From the NCBI GenBank assembly GCA_033439765.1, contig JAULSN010000003.1, forward strand, positions 1,178,001 to 1,242,000: DNA of 64,000 bases, read 5' to 3'. Made by a program: the position numbers and the translations under genes. The notes under the pieces were generated by a model that worked only from the letters and a program-made list of their open reading frames with translations, had not been told where the DNA came from and did no database searches. This stretch comes from Lasiosphaeria ovina (taxonomy: Eukaryota; Ascomycota; Sordariomycetes; Sordariales; Lasiosphaeriaceae). How positions within the stretch are numbered: position 1 is the first letter of the stretch; every line of letters starts with the position of its first letter. This document shows positions 1 through 11,757 of the stretch, one piece after another.

Positions 1-309
1 ATTCGCAAGGGACAATACACATGTACTGTGGATGTTCGGATTGTTGATTCAGTTCTGCTCTGTCAGATTTAGACAATGATTCAGTGTTGAGTTAACTCTT
101 CAAATGTCTCTGAGCGACCACGACATATATCGTGCAACTTGGTTCACACCCAAGTGTTCACCATGATTGATGATTTAGCCAAGTGTGAAGTGAGCTTCAA
201 TGAACAATATGCAGCTCAGTCTACTGCTACCCAATGACCATGACTCCATCTCCATGTACCACGATTCAATGCAAACCCAATGCTACCTATGTATGGCTCC
301 GCCTCGCCA
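1..309. other. intergenic, left edge
   Basis: No coding region with support is visible here. It lies downstream of the minus-strand PXB/DUF3818 gene and probably carries its 3' untranslated region. Short open frames in this stretch have no family resemblance. Confidence 0.5.
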
Positions 310-2685
310 CTATCGACCGACCACTCCATCTGTCTCTGTTTGGATTTTCAGAAGATCCGCTACCAAGTCTCGAAAAGGGGGCCCCAGCACGCTGACTGCG
401 ATATCGACGTTGGGTTGGTTCGGAATCTCCTTCTCGCCCAGCTCTGCGAGCGCTGCGGGATCCCAACTGCCCTTTGCGGGGGCGCCCACCGTTCTGGCTT
501 GAATAATGGAGCCCTTCACGTCCTTACCGCAGCGAAGAGGTCCTTTGGGAACTCCCGGACTGATAACTGTCTCGTCAAGCAGGTTTTGCCAGCGGGACAG
601 AAATATACCAGGCCCACACATGCTGAAGCCGCGAGGACCCGGACTCCCTCGAGCAGAGCTGCCCTTTGCTGGGTCGCCTGTAATGTCGATGTTGTCAAGA
701 ATCTCCTGCATCCGCTTTCGTGACACATCCTCGAGGCACGAGAGATAGGCCGCATGAGCATCTACGGCGGCAAGGACATTGGCCCTCGTTTCCGAGGGAA
801 GCACGGCAAAGAGACTCTGCAGATTGCTACTCAATGCACCAGCCGCTCCACCGTGCTGATTCCTGTTGAATGGCGCATTGCTATCGTCTGCGACCGTTGC
901 TTGGTCGGTTGCCGGTTCCGATGGCGACGGCGAGTTAGCGGGCACAGGGGTTGCCCGCTTGCTCTGCCGAAAGATTTTGATTGTCTTGTTGGCCCAGGTG
1001 TGAAACTGGTCTCGAATCTCGGGACACTTGCTCGCAATCTGGTGAAGCCAACTGTAAAGAGTATGTTTGTTCTTCCACAAAAAGTTGACATAGTCTTCAA
1101 CAGCAGGAGCGCGTGTTTCTGCACCTGTTGTTTTCGCCCCCTCAACTGCGCTCTCTGAGATGCTACTTGCGCTCTTTTTGGGTTTGGGTTTTGAGGCGCT
1201 GATGAACCCGGTCAGGAATTCTTCAGCTGCCGTGATTTGCTCCCGGAGATCAATCCGTTCATGCAGGGCCCTAATCATGGGCTCAAAGCTGCCTACGGCA
1301 TCCTTGATGGCCTGCGTGAAGAGGTCGGGATTGCGACGACAGAGAGCCTTTGTAATCTCCTCGCGGTCCCGGATTTCGAGCGAGGCAGAAAAGTATTCCA
1401 GACACTGAGCGTGCTGCATCTTTGACAGAGAAGCCAGCAGCTTTGGGTCCGACTCCTCCAGAATCCTAGCAATCACAGATGACGAAGAGTTGGAGCTGGA
1501 CTCGCGAGTCCGGTCATGTTCTATCCGCGACTTGTCGATGTATTGTTTAATTGCGGCGAGATGTTCTTTGGATGGCCCTCCTTTCGCCTTCTCGATCTTA
1601 TCGGTCGTTTTGCGAAACTCGGACGTGTCCCATAACAATACCAACGAAATGATTCTGGACACGTTAGTCTGGGGCTATTATAGACTGAAAGACAGCAGCG
1701 GGTTGGATATACCTCTGCAATAAGTTCATGCCATCATCGGCATTCTGCGTGAGCCCAAGCCAGTTTGAGATGGCACCGACACCCATTTTTGCCAGGAGCA
1801 ACTTCACCATGCCATTGAGCATGCTCGCCGCGTTTCCGACGCGGAGTGTCTGCCGGATCATGGTGTAGGGTATCAACCTATGAACGTTTTCCACCAACTT
1901 GATCAGGTACGGGCCTTCAGGAGAGAGTACAAAGACATAGTGTAGAAATGTAGCAAGACTTCAAACAAGGTTAGCAATGCCGCAGTATTCGTCATGAGTT
2001 GCAAGACGACTCACTGTATGATGACATAGTCAACAATCGCCCTTATAGCGGGCGAGTGTTCTTCGAGGCTCGACTGTTCCGTGGCACAGTTGAAGAGCTC
2101 ATCAATTAAGTCCCCATGCACGAGTTCATGAACCCCGTCCTCCCACGCCCGTGCGAGATCCTCGGCTCTGGACCTGTCATAGCTGCCGTTCAGGTTCCTC
2201 TTGGGCCCGCTTGGAACACCGCCGAGCATGCCCCTGGATAGGGACTCGTGGATGACTGAGGCAGCGGTAGCCAGAGTCTTTCTAGAACCCAGAGCTCCCT
2301 TGTCGTAACTCTCTGAGAGATCAGCCTCAGCGAGCGTCACCATGAGTCCCTGCAGTCGCACATGCCAGAACTCGAGCGGAAGATCCCGGATGCCGGGTGC
2401 GGGCAGGAGAACGTTCTGCAGAAGAGTCGCTAGCAAGGGGGCGGACGAGTCGGCGGCGAACACAGGGGCGCCATTGGCGGCGTCGCACTTGAAGGGGTAG
2501 CCATAAGATGAAATGGTCGCGGGGTCCTTGAACAACTCCACCTCTGCATAGACTTCATAGTGGGTGAGAATGTCAAGTAGGGCGTGAAGTTGGGATGAAG
2601 TCAAGGTTCCGGGGGCAGCAGGAGCCGGGCGGCGCGATGTGCTGGCGCAGGAGCTTGTCCGGTCAGGCACCACGACTTGGGCCAT
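310..2685 (-). CDS. PXB/DUF3818 (PX-associated) domain protein
   Basis: I assemble three exons: 2685-2015, 1958-1713 and 1654-310. The introns are 56 and 58 bp, with donors GTGAGT and GTATAT and acceptors AAG and CAG. The joined frame encodes 753 residues. The first ~135 residues match the PX-associated PXB module (LTSSQLHALLDILTHYEVYAE near the N-terminus, then a segment ending LSESYDKG). The next ~350 residues match DUF3818, with NGSYDRS, HSPAIRAIVDYV, VENVHRLIPYTMIRQTLRVG, NWLGLTQNADDGMNLLQ and WDTSEFR. These families belong to fungal PX-domain proteins thought to act in phosphoinositide-linked membrane traffic. I see no PX domain in this protein, so membrane recruitment by PX is not supported. 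The first intron falls inside the DUF3818 core, and reading across both introns restores the conserved sequence, which strongly supports the model. The C-terminal ~300 residues are low complexity. Confidence 0.85.
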
Positions 2686-4386
2686 GGATGGGGATGGATT
2701 GGCGGCGTGTGCAGCGGACCGTGGAGGAGCCCGCGAGCGTATTCTGAACGGGGAATGAGATGTATAATTAACATGTAATTAAGGTGCGCCAAGCACGGTA
2801 GTACAGGCCCGTTGTCGAGATGCAGCCACCCAGGTACCTCGCGGATGCGTACTCGGAATTCGGTTGCCAGCCAGCCGTGAGGCGATGAAGAAACAAGCAT
2901 CCATAGGGCGGGAGAACCAGCTGCGCCGCACGTTGGTTAGTTTCCTTGGCTTCCAGATTGACGTCAGCAGCCAACTCCGAACATGCCGCTAATTCCAAAA
3001 GACGGCTGCTTCGTTGAACCAACGGCTGCGAGGTGAATCAAGTGGGAACCTCTTGTTTGTTTTAATAGTACTACTAGAGAACAGCCCAACGAGAGCTTAA
3101 AAGTGTGGAACAAAATTTTGTTTGCCAGGAAGGGGAACGAATCGAAGTCGGCAGGGGTGAGAAGTAGACAGGGACCACACACCAGATGAACCCTAACCCT
3201 CCCTTAGATTCCCGTCGGGTCTTGTTTCCCCACATCACCATTAATAATGGAGGCTCTTCAGCTTTTCGTCCCATTTCCTCAGTCCAAGTATCTCCTATCA
3301 CCTCATATCTTGCTTCGACATCGAAGCTGGAGCCGGAAACTAGTTACTGAACCAAGCGCTACCTATCCGAGTCAACCCACGGCAGGTTGAAGCACTTGTC
3401 AAGCGGCATGGGCGCTCAGGATGGCGTTTTTGGGTGTCTGCACTCTGCCATAGACAGAAGACGCAACCTGGTTCCCTCCTTCCCAGAACAACAACCTTGA
3501 ACCACCATCGCCACCGGAACCAAAACCAGATGCAGACTAGACGGTTCGTCTGTAGGTTTGACGGCGCCAGGGCGGCGGTTACACGCTTAGTGGTTCCAAT
3601 GGTTTGGTGGTCTCGTCTTGGCTGTTTTGGCCTGACTCGCATTGCATGTCATGGACGCGAGAGTCTACTTGTCTGCCTTTTTCACGTTTCATTGCGTTAC
3701 TTTCGAGCCGGTGGGATCAGAGAGCCGGAATGTCGCAATGTCGGCATGTCGGAGAACTCGGCGAGGTTGCCTAAGCAATTGACTGCGGACGCTTCTTCTT
3801 CCCAGCCACCAAAGAGAAACGAGGCAGGCCTTGGATGATGTCGGTTGCAGATGGAGATCTTCAGACGCAACTCGCCATCGAGGCGCGTGAGGGACGCCAA
3901 TGTACTTCTAACGGACTCGCTGGCGTCCTTGTTAGTCGCGTCGGTCAAAACTCAGAGTCCGCCACCCACAAACAGTAACGAAGCCGTTTGTCTTCAGAGT
4001 CGTCAGACTTCAGACTTCTGGCGCCGGCTCGCGGCCAGCGGGCGCCTTACCCCTGTTCATCCCTCGACCTAGTATGGCCGGTTGCTGAACTGTCTTACGA
4101 AGCCTATAATTTCGTGTCTATCGGTGGAACTACGTTGTAATCGGCCTTCGCCCTTGTGCATTGGGCCTTCACTAGTGTTGGCGGAGACGGGACAGCCTGC
4201 GCTGGAATCGCCAGCCCTATGGTAATGTCGAGCAAGTTGCTCAAGGGGGCACTGCTCTCTAGGGCATATAAAGATTTGCATCCAGCCTCGATATTCCCTT
4301 TGAGCATGTTTCATCACCACCTACAGCATCATCTATCTGCGCATTGCCCTCGGCGACCAGAAGCCAAGCCTCCGCAATCCGGCACC
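2686..4386. other. intergenic between divergent genes
   Basis: This 1.7-kb gap separates the minus-strand PXB/DUF3818 gene from the plus-strand multicopper oxidase, so it should hold both promoters. The open frames inside it show no family signature. It contains a (CCCTAA)-like stretch near 3187-3198 and a TATA-type element at 4264-4271 (listed separately). Confidence 0.5.
4264..4271 (+). promoter_or_regulatory. TATA-like element upstream of multicopper oxidase
   Basis: The sequence CATATAAA lies about 116 bp upstream of the oxidase start codon, in an otherwise mixed-composition promoter. The position fits a core promoter with a 5' untranslated region of ~80-90 bases. This is inference from motif and spacing only. 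Confidence 0.4.
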
Positions 4387-6424
4387 ATGCGAGCTGGTAC
4401 TTTGTCAACCTTCCTGCTTGGGACTTGGCTTCCTGCAGCCGTCTTCGCTGGACTTGCAGTCCACGATGACAGCTTCACTCCTGACCACGTCCTTCGAGTC
4501 ACTCAGGCTCAGGTACCAACAGGATGTGAAAGTCGCCAGGACATTGTGGCCAACGGCACCTCGCCAGGGCCTGCGATACACTTGCTGCCTGGATCGACGA
4601 GCTGGATCAGAGTCTACAATGACATGGGAGACCAAAACCTCACCATGGTAGGTCCCTCATCTGCAACCACACGTCCGCCCAAGGAACCACGCACTAACTA
4701 AATGATAGCACTGGCATGGCTTGGCTCAGCGGATGGCGCCGTTCTCGGACGGAACCCCTCAAGCTTCGCAGTGGCCTATCCCGCCGGGACACTTCTTCGA
4801 CTATGAGATCTTCACAGAGGTTGAGGATGCTGGCAGCTACTATTATCATTCGCACGTCGGCATGCAGGCTATGAGCTGTACTGGACCATTGATTGTCGAC
4901 GACTGCGGAGGTTCGCCACACCACTATGACGACGAACGCATCTTCTTTTTTGAGGACTCCTTCTTGAAGACTGAACAGCAAATGGCGGATGGTTTGATGA
5001 ACACGCCTTTTGTGCCGACGGGAGAGACGCACGGGATCCTCCTAAACGGCAAGGGCGTAGCCGTCGGCCAGACAGCCACAACCGGTCCGCCCGGAGGTGG
5101 TAGAGGGTTCTTTGGGGGTGGATATAGCAGCCCTCCCGGGAACGCGCCCGGCTTTCGCATTGGCCGTCGCGACACGTCGACAGTTGACCAGGTCGGCGGC
5201 TCAGACGCCTGCACACTTCCTGTCATTGACGTTGATCCGGGCAAGACGTATCGTTTCCGCTTTGTTGGCGCCACTGGCCTCTCCTATTTGTCGGTTGCGC
5301 TACAAGACCACACCAATCTCACAATTGTTCAAGTCGATGGCGGAGAGTACAATGCGCCCGTGTCGACCGACCACATTCAGCTTGGGACAGGCCAACGGTT
5401 CGATGTCATGTTCAAAACCAAGACAATGGAAGAGTTGGCAGCTGATGGCAACAAGACGACCTTCTTCATTCAGTTTCAGACTTTGGACCGCCCGACGAAC
5501 TATGTCGGATACGGTGTACTCCGCTACTCTACCTCCTCCCCGGTCCCGGCGTCGCCAAGTGGCCAGCTCATTGCCACACCAACTGATATCAGTGGCTGGA
5601 TGGAATACACGTTTCAGCCGCTCTATCCCGACAGGAACCAGGCCCCGACCGCCGCTGAAGTCACTCGCCGGATTACCATTGATGCCGAGATGAAGATTGA
5701 CGACGCGAGTGGCAGGATGGTATGGGAGCTCGCCCATTTGTCCTGGACTGAGTACACCTACCAGAGCCCTATGCTGGTCGACATTTATCAGCGCGGTCAG
5801 GAGGCACTCCCCGATTACGACGCCGCCATGAAGAATTACGGATGGGATCCCAAGACACTGTCTTTCCCAGCAAAGATTGGCGAGGTGCTCGAGATCGTCT
5901 TCCAAAATACGGGAGCGCAGGCCGGACCGATTGGCAGAGTCCAAACTCACCCCTTCCACGCCCACAGCAACCACTACTACGACATCGGAAGCGGCGAAGG
6001 TCAATACGACGCCGATGCGAACAATGCCAAACTCAGCTCGTTAGGGTACACGCCTATGCTGAGAGACACAACCATGTTGTATCGGTATGCCGACACTGTC
6101 AACCCGGGGGCGGTGGCTGGCTGGCGAGCTTGGAGAATCCGTGTTAAAGATGCGGGAGTCTGGATGGTCCATTGCCATATTCTAGCGCACATGATGATGG
6201 GTAAGTGACATTGCCCGTTCTTGCACTTGGGTTCATTTTGCTAACCAACCATTGCAGGCATGCAGTCTGTCTGGGTTGTCGGCGATGCTGCTGATATCCA
6301 GAAGATCCCAACTGAGCTGAGCGCTGGGTACTTTACCTATGGCGGCAATGTCTACGGAAACACAACATACCACCCGAGCGTTTACCAGTACTTCAATGGC
6401 ACGAACAAATGCGGCCCCGCATAG
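4387..6424 (+). CDS. secreted multicopper oxidase (laccase/ascorbate-oxidase type)
   Basis: Exons are 4387-4647, 4709-6200 and 6258-6424, giving 639 residues. Intron 1 ends in a ctaac branch site and TAG; intron 2 has GTAAGT and CAG. Residues 1-21 form a signal peptide ending AVFA, so the enzyme is probably secreted or vacuolar. All four copper ligand motifs are present: HWHG at 88-91 (its codons begin exon 2 exactly), HSH at 134-136, HPFHAH at 501-506, and HCHILAHMMMGM from 575, the last split by intron 2. The family oxidises phenols, pigment precursors or ascorbate-like substrates by reducing O2 to water. The PIPPGHFFDYE and GSYYYHSH context resembles the fungal ascorbate-oxidase/Abr1 branch more than classical basidiomycete laccase. 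A Gly/Pro-rich insertion lies at ~211-236. Met is the predicted type-1 axial ligand. The physiological substrate is unknown, and no pigment polyketide cluster lies nearby. Confidence 0.93.
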
Positions 6425-7028
6425 GCTGCTGGTGGACATTCGTCGGCTTGAGCAACTACCAGCGAACATCATGCGTCTTTCTTTTTTGTCAAATTATTAT
6501 AACTTCCCTTTGTATATTTTTTTCCCTGTACAGGGCTATAGACTTTTTATAGCCAGGTTCATTTGGTACAAGCATAGAATAGCAGTTTTAACTATAGACT
6601 TTAATATTTTTCCTGTCAAAATTCGTCGATCTCGTATCCACGAGATCAGTAGCACCCTTTGCTTACCCTCGAAGCTCCAACCCCCTGATCGACTTGCCTC
6701 CCCCTTGACGTGCTCCACATAATTGTAACTTCCATGTTCCCATTGGCTGCTTTGACTTCTCAACCCAGGCAACTCCCCGAAAACGGTAAACAGCGAATCA
6801 GTATTTCGTGTGGTGAACTTTTGCGAAATTTTGCCCCCTCTTCTCTTGCTTTTCTTCCTTCTTTCTTCTCCTGTAATTCCTCTCGTCGCTCGTTGCTATT
6901 GAACTCGTCCGAAAAACTTCGCGCAGATTCACGTCCCTCGTTTCACACTTCTAAATCTTCAACCCAACCTTCTACAAACATCGCCTGTCATTACGTCATT
7001 GGGAAAGGTCCATATCATCACACACATC
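6425..7028. other. intergenic
   Basis: This holds the AT-rich 3' end of the oxidase gene (6470-6610) followed by the pyrimidine-rich promoter and leader of the next gene. A TTG in frame at 6999 could extend the downstream frame, but the ATG at 7029 is the better start. No further gene is seen. Confidence 0.5.
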
Positions 7029-7718
7029 ATGTCCGCCCGTTCGCGCAGCTCGGTCTTCCCAGCCATCCTGGCGGCCATCGTGTTGCTCTGCGCCAGCCCT
7101 GCACTGGCAAGGACCGATCTGAGCGGCTGTGTCTCGACGCAGGTCATCTTCGAGCAGTTCGCAGCCAGCCTCATCTGGTACGTGCCCGGGACCGGCGAGA
7201 TCTGCTCTTTCATCGACTGCGGAGGCGGGCGCGCGCCCCCGAAGACCACCGTGCCCGGCTGTGCGGGATACGACGGCACGGCGACCGTCACGCCGAGCTT
7301 TCTCTCTGGCTTCCCCCGGGCCGCCCCCACGGGTGCCGCTACCACGGCCCCGGGTGCAACGGGCGGGTTCGGATCCGGGTCCGGGTCGGGCAACAGCGTC
7401 ACTTTTCAGGGGACTACGGAATCATATAATCACGGGTCGCCGACCCCGACGCCTCCGTCTTCTATCACTACGCCCGCCTCGGTCGGCAACTCAGCAGCAG
7501 GAAACTCGGCCGCCGGCAACTCGGTAGCTGACAACTCGGCAGCCGGAAGTTTGCCGAGCAGCGCGGCGACGGGAGCGGCCACAGGCGGGGATTCGTCGAA
7601 ATCGTCGACTGCCGCGTCGAGAACCTCAACCGCTGGAGCAGCTGGACCGACGCGGGCCGCGAAGGAAATGCTCGGCGCGATGGCAGGGTTGGCTGTTGCT
7701 GGCCTGGCCATGGTCTAG
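7029..7718 (+). CDS. secreted GPI-type protein with DCGGGRAPPKT motif
   Basis: This single-exon frame encodes 229 residues. Residues 1-27 are a signal peptide (hydrophobic core ILAAIVLLCASPALA). The mature N-terminus carries four cysteines in a compact domain with LSGC, GEICSFIDCGGGRAPPKT and VPGC, a conserved pattern in filamentous ascomycetes. Some genomes label this family 'siderophore biosynthesis', but I know of no sequence-level basis for that label. The second half is Ser/Thr/Ala/Gly-rich with a degenerate repeat of the form (A)GNSAAGNS. The protein ends in a hydrophobic tail (MAGLAVAGLAMV) after small residues, as expected for a GPI-attachment signal. It is probably a cell-wall or plasma-membrane surface protein of unknown function. 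Confidence 0.8.
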   Translation: MSARSRSSVFPAILAAIVLLCASPALARTDLSGCVSTQVIFEQFAASLIWYVPGTGEICSFIDCGGGRAPPKTTVPGCAGYDGTATVTPSFLSGFPRAAPTGAATTAPGATGGFGSGSGSGNSVTFQGTTESYNHGSPTPTPPSSITTPASVGNSAAGNSAAGNSVADNSAAGSLPSSAATGAATGGDSSKSSTAASRTSTAGAAGPTRAAKEMLGAMAGLAVAGLAMV

Positions 7719-8861
7719 GCGCCAGTGCGGTGTTGGGGCAGAGAAGTAAATTCCGAGTGCATGTACAGTATATATACGGTGGAGCGGTTAGAGAAACACG
7801 GAGCGACACGTTTAGCCAACATGCCGAAATGGCCATTCACACGTGGCAATGTTGTGTAACAAAGTCGGGGGAGCACACTCCAAGACCTTGATTGAAGGTG
7901 ACTGTTGGCGCGATACTCTGTATTTGTACTCCGTACTGAAGGAGAGAAAGGGGTATGTTGGAGATTGACTTGGCAAGTAAATCGACCTGGAAGAATTCGG
8001 GATTTGTGTTGAGAATATTGCGTGAAAGGAAAAAAAAAAGATACATGACCGTTGGGAGACACGCGGTGCGCCAGACGATGCTAACGATGCGCCTTCGAGC
8101 TCCCCCGCATGGCCACCTGGTTGCCACACTCAAAGCCTGCCGTACACCAATGCATCATGTACGTCTCTATACCGACTCAGTTCTAGCTGCAGCCGATGGT
8201 TGACACAATAGAGAAAAAAGATAATGCAATGCTCGGCCGAGGCAAGGCGTGGCAACTGGAAATGCCATTGTGCTGTCAAAAATGGTGAATTCTAGGTTGA
8301 CTGCCCTGTGCGAGAGCTGCCAGCGGACCCCCTGGAGAAGCTTTATTAGCGGTCTACCCCAAGACCCCTCAAAAGAGAGCTTAAAGGGCGGTGTGAGGTG
8401 GCAGTTCGGAGAACGCTAGCACCATTTCCGGAATAGCGCGCCTAGCCAACCCCTTCTAAGCCTGCCATTTGCGCCCAGACCCCATTCACAGGGCAACCGG
8501 CGCAGGAATTGACAGCGCAACTCGCTCGACGGACACAAGACAGACGCTCCGCTCGATTCGCAATCAAAGCCCACACACCAACGCACCCACCACCAAATCC
8601 ACTTAGCTCAAATCCCCGGAAAGCTTCATGACCTCGAATCCACACTCTTTATTTCCTCCGCTACCCGGTCCGCTCCGTTCCGCCTAGCCGCTGTCGGCCT
8701 GTCTCGTCGCTGTTGACGCCCAAAGCTGGCTGTGACTAACGTGCTCGGGCGACCACCGGCTCCCACCCGATTCTCTTGTCGCTCTTCCGTCGCAGACGAT
8801 TCCTCTCTAGCGCACCGTAGAAAACAATTGCGCACGACTGCCGATATTCGAACTAACCAAG
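7719..8861. other. intergenic
   Basis: Two plus-strand genes flank this 1.1-kb gap. It holds an oligo-A tract near 8031-8039 and no frame with coding character. The 8440-8860 part is the presumed promoter and leader of the coiled-coil protein. Confidence 0.5.
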
Positions 8862-10601
8862 ATGTCTTCGGACACTGACCATTCAGCTCAGCTGATCAAT
8901 GACACCCCAGACGAGGAGCGCCGAGGGCTCCTCGACGAACCTGCAACCCCGCGAGACGACGACTCGATCGGGCAGTTGTCGCAGATTCCCTCGACAGAGG
9001 CCCCCAACTCTCCGATAGACCCTTCGGCGTCGTTCAAGACGGAGCTTAACGATGATCGTGTTGAGTCGATCATTCCGTCGTCGCTGACCCCTCCTCCGTC
9101 ATCCCAAGTTCCCAACCATGCCGGCGCAGGGATCGTCAACCCGCTCAGCTTCGTCAGCTCGCAACGATCCGGCTATTTTTCTCCTCCTGCAACCGGAATT
9201 AACGGGCTCCGGAGAGATGGCGGAGTTGCCTCCGAGTTCACACCTCCAGACCAACAAATAATCGCAGAAGCCTCTACCGATGAGCTTCGCAGTTTGCTCC
9301 AATCATGCGTTACCGAACACGCCAGATTAAAAACGGAAGCCGCCCACCACAAGCTGCAGTATAACCTGCTTAGTCTGCAGGCTGACGAGGATTCGAAGCG
9401 TGCCGCCGTCGAGCACGAGATGACCCGGAAGGAGGTCGAGGCCCTGCGCATGGCCGAACATTCGCGCCAGGCTCGCCGCGATCTCAGCTCCGCCTCTGAG
9501 ACGGCCCAAGCGAAATACCTGCAACTCAAAACCCTCTTTGAGCAAGCGCTGGCGGAAAATGATCTTCTCCATAAAAAGTCCAAGGCAGCGCGGAAGGTCA
9601 TTCAGCAAAAGGAAGACGAATTAGCCGGCCTGCTCATTGACCGGGACATGCTCCTCACACGCATTAGAGAAAACCGCGAGCACTTCAATCTCCTGCGCAG
9701 CCCCGGAGGAATGTTCCACGGCGCCATCACTCCTAAGGGGCAGACTGCCGCAAGCCCTGTCCAGGCTCGAGCTACGCCACGACAGACGCCCAGGTCATCG
9801 CAGAGAGAGGCTCGTACCGACCGCGACCACAGCAAAGAGAATTTTGCAGTGCTGCTCCAGGCGCTGAGCCAAGATACCAACAGCGCCCCTTCAACTCCTG
9901 TGACGGGCCACCGTCCAGCTCCTCGAATTCCGTCCAAGCACACTCGAAACGTGCAGTCCATGTCCTCGCTTCCAACGACCCCGATATACCACTCGCGTCT
10001 CGAAACCGGGGGCCTTCTGCCGTCTATCGATCTAGTTCCTCAAACAGAGCCGCCTTATCGGCAGGGTCGCTTCGTCCCCGAGACACCGACCCGCCGCGAG
10101 CGACGCAAGAGCCGAGAGAGCACTATATCGGCCGAGGACAACGAGGAACTCGCTCGCCAGGCGCTCCAGTCTGTCGCGGCTTCCTTTGCCACTCGAAGCT
10201 CCGAGAAGCTCCGCAGCTCCCGACGGCAGCCGTCGGGCGGCGAGGAGGAGGAAGAAGAAGAAGAGGTGTTTGAGAGCCAGGCCAGTCAGGCGGCGTCGGA
10301 AATGCTCCGCAAGGACCCCCGCGAGAGCTTTGAAGTTGCCAGCTCAGTCGCAACTTCACGAGACGGCACCCCGGCTCCGGCGGAGAAAGCTGCCAAGCTC
10401 CAAGCAAAGCTGTTTGGCGGTCTGAATAAGAGCGGCCTGTCAACAAGTGAGAAGCGCAAGTTTAGCGGAAGCGGGGAGGCGAAGGAGGATATTTCGTTGC
10501 GAGACCGCGCGACGAGCCCGACGAAGAAGCTGCGACTGGCGGGTGGGCTCCGTGACCCGGGTCGTGTTGGGCTGGGCATCCAGTACAGCCAGGAGGCGTA
10601 G
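8862..10601 (+). CDS. conserved coiled-coil protein, function unknown
   Basis: This is an uninterrupted 579-residue frame beginning at an ATG with a good context (AAGATG). Residues ~1-135 are acidic and disordered. Residues ~138-280 form a long charged coiled coil (repeated EH, RLK, KEVEALRMAEH and QQKEDELAGLL heptads). The remainder is disordered and basic with many SP/TP sites, an acidic run at ~460-470 encoded by a GAG/GAA repeat, and a basic SPTKKLRL segment near the C-terminus that could be a nuclear localisation signal. The architecture suggests a structural or scaffold protein of the nucleus, spindle pole or cytoskeleton, regulated by proline-directed kinases. I do not recognise a named family. 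Confidence 0.8.
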   Translation: MSSDTDHSAQLINDTPDEERRGLLDEPATPRDDDSIGQLSQIPSTEAPNSPIDPSASFKTELNDDRVESIIPSSLTPPPSSQVPNHAGAGIVNPLSFVSSQRSGYFSPPATGINGLRRDGGVASEFTPPDQQIIAEASTDELRSLLQSCVTEHARLKTEAAHHKLQYNLLSLQADEDSKRAAVEHEMTRKEVEALRMAEHSRQARRDLSSASETAQAKYLQLKTLFEQALAENDLLHKKSKAARKVIQQKEDELAGLLIDRDMLLTRIRENREHFNLLRSPGGMFHGAITPKGQTAASPVQARATPRQTPRSSQREARTDRDHSKENFAVLLQALSQDTNSAPSTPVTGHRPAPRIPSKHTRNVQSMSSLPTTPIYHSRLETGGLLPSIDLVPQTEPPYRQGRFVPETPTRRERRKSRESTISAEDNEELARQALQSVAASFATRSSEKLRSSRRQPSGGEEEEEEEEVFESQASQAASEMLRKDPRESFEVASSVATSRDGTPAPAEKAAKLQAKLFGGLNKSGLSTSEKRKFSGSGEAKEDISLRDRATSPTKKLRLAGGLRDPGRVGLGIQYSQEA

Positions 10602-11757
10602 GGCCAGATGCAGTCTGCCTGGCCATTGTGGTCTCGCGCCTGGTGCTGGCGAACTGATGTGCAAGCGAAAGACTGGTCTGCTAGGCACGCTGGCAAAAAA
10701 TGGTTATGACTTTGCTATGACATGAAGGAGGCTCGAAGACGATTGAATCGTTCTTTGCCTGCACTTTATAAGGTTGAGATTTATGGCGGAAGCAAGGAAA
10801 CGCAATGCTCGGAGTTTAAGTTTTTCAGGATTGCCACGATACCGACGAAATCCGTTTCACCAGACTCCTCTGGCCACACCCCACACCCCCTTGACAAGCA
10901 GTCCCACAGAGACTGACAAAGCCGGGTTGGACGTTGTACATAACGAACATTATGACGGGAGGGATGTGTTACTGGGGCGGCTTGCTGGAAGTTTTCTTTT
11001 TTGCTTGTGGGGGAGCTTGCCCTTTCGGCCAGGAAGCTAACGGGAGGCGGGAGAGAAGGAGAGACATGGAAGGAAGAGGTGGATTTGTTCACATTTGCAC
11101 ATACCTCTCAGACTCAGACTGGCTCCGAGACTCGGTTGCTATAGTATGGACCAATCTACCACTTAGTTAGGCTCAACCAAGACCCTTCAATTCGTTCGAT
11201 ACCTTGTTACTGTGTATTGTTTGGATTTTATGCCTCGGGACCTGGGGAGGCAGCGAAGGGGAGGTCGATTTAGTGTGGGGAAGGGCCCCTCTGCGGGCTT
11301 GGATTGCCGCCTCCATTCGCCGCCCGGGTCTGCGTTTTCCCTCGCAGCACCACTCTCCCCTCCCCAACCCGGGGAAGGGCTAACTCCACAGCCATGCCTG
11401 TCCCAGGGCGATTTATCCCGAGCCGGCCTTCATTCACGGCTGCTTCTAGCCGATCCCGCTGTCTGCTTCTCTAGTCTGTTCTCGTTGCTGCCTTTTTTCC
11501 TTCTCTCTTTCTTTAATTGTTTTTTCTTTTTTCCTTTTGCCCATTGACGATACCCTCGGCGTAGCATTTGCTTTGTTTGTGTTCAATTGGGTGGCTGGCG
11601 TCTGTCTCCTGCTTCGTCGTCCCGCTCCGTGCCGGCCAACGCAACTGCCGAAGTATCGAGCTCGTTCTGGTAAGGGGACTACCACATTGCTACTTAGGTC
11701 GTTGCCGCCTCCCTTCCAACACAACACCATCCACAACCTCGTTATCTGTCTGCCGCC
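10602..11757. other. intergenic upstream of thiolase
   Basis: Nothing with coding support is visible. The segment 11460-11560 is a T/C-rich tract (CTTTTTTCCTTCTCTCTTTC-type), typical of fungal promoters just upstream of transcription starts, and it precedes the thiolase start by about 200 bp. Confidence 0.5.

Noticed and set aside
4387..8000. Secondary-metabolite or pigment gene cluster around the multicopper oxidase
   Set aside because: No polyketide synthase, NRPS, P450 or dedicated transporter lies nearby; the neighbours are a GPI-type protein and a PXB/DUF3818 gene.
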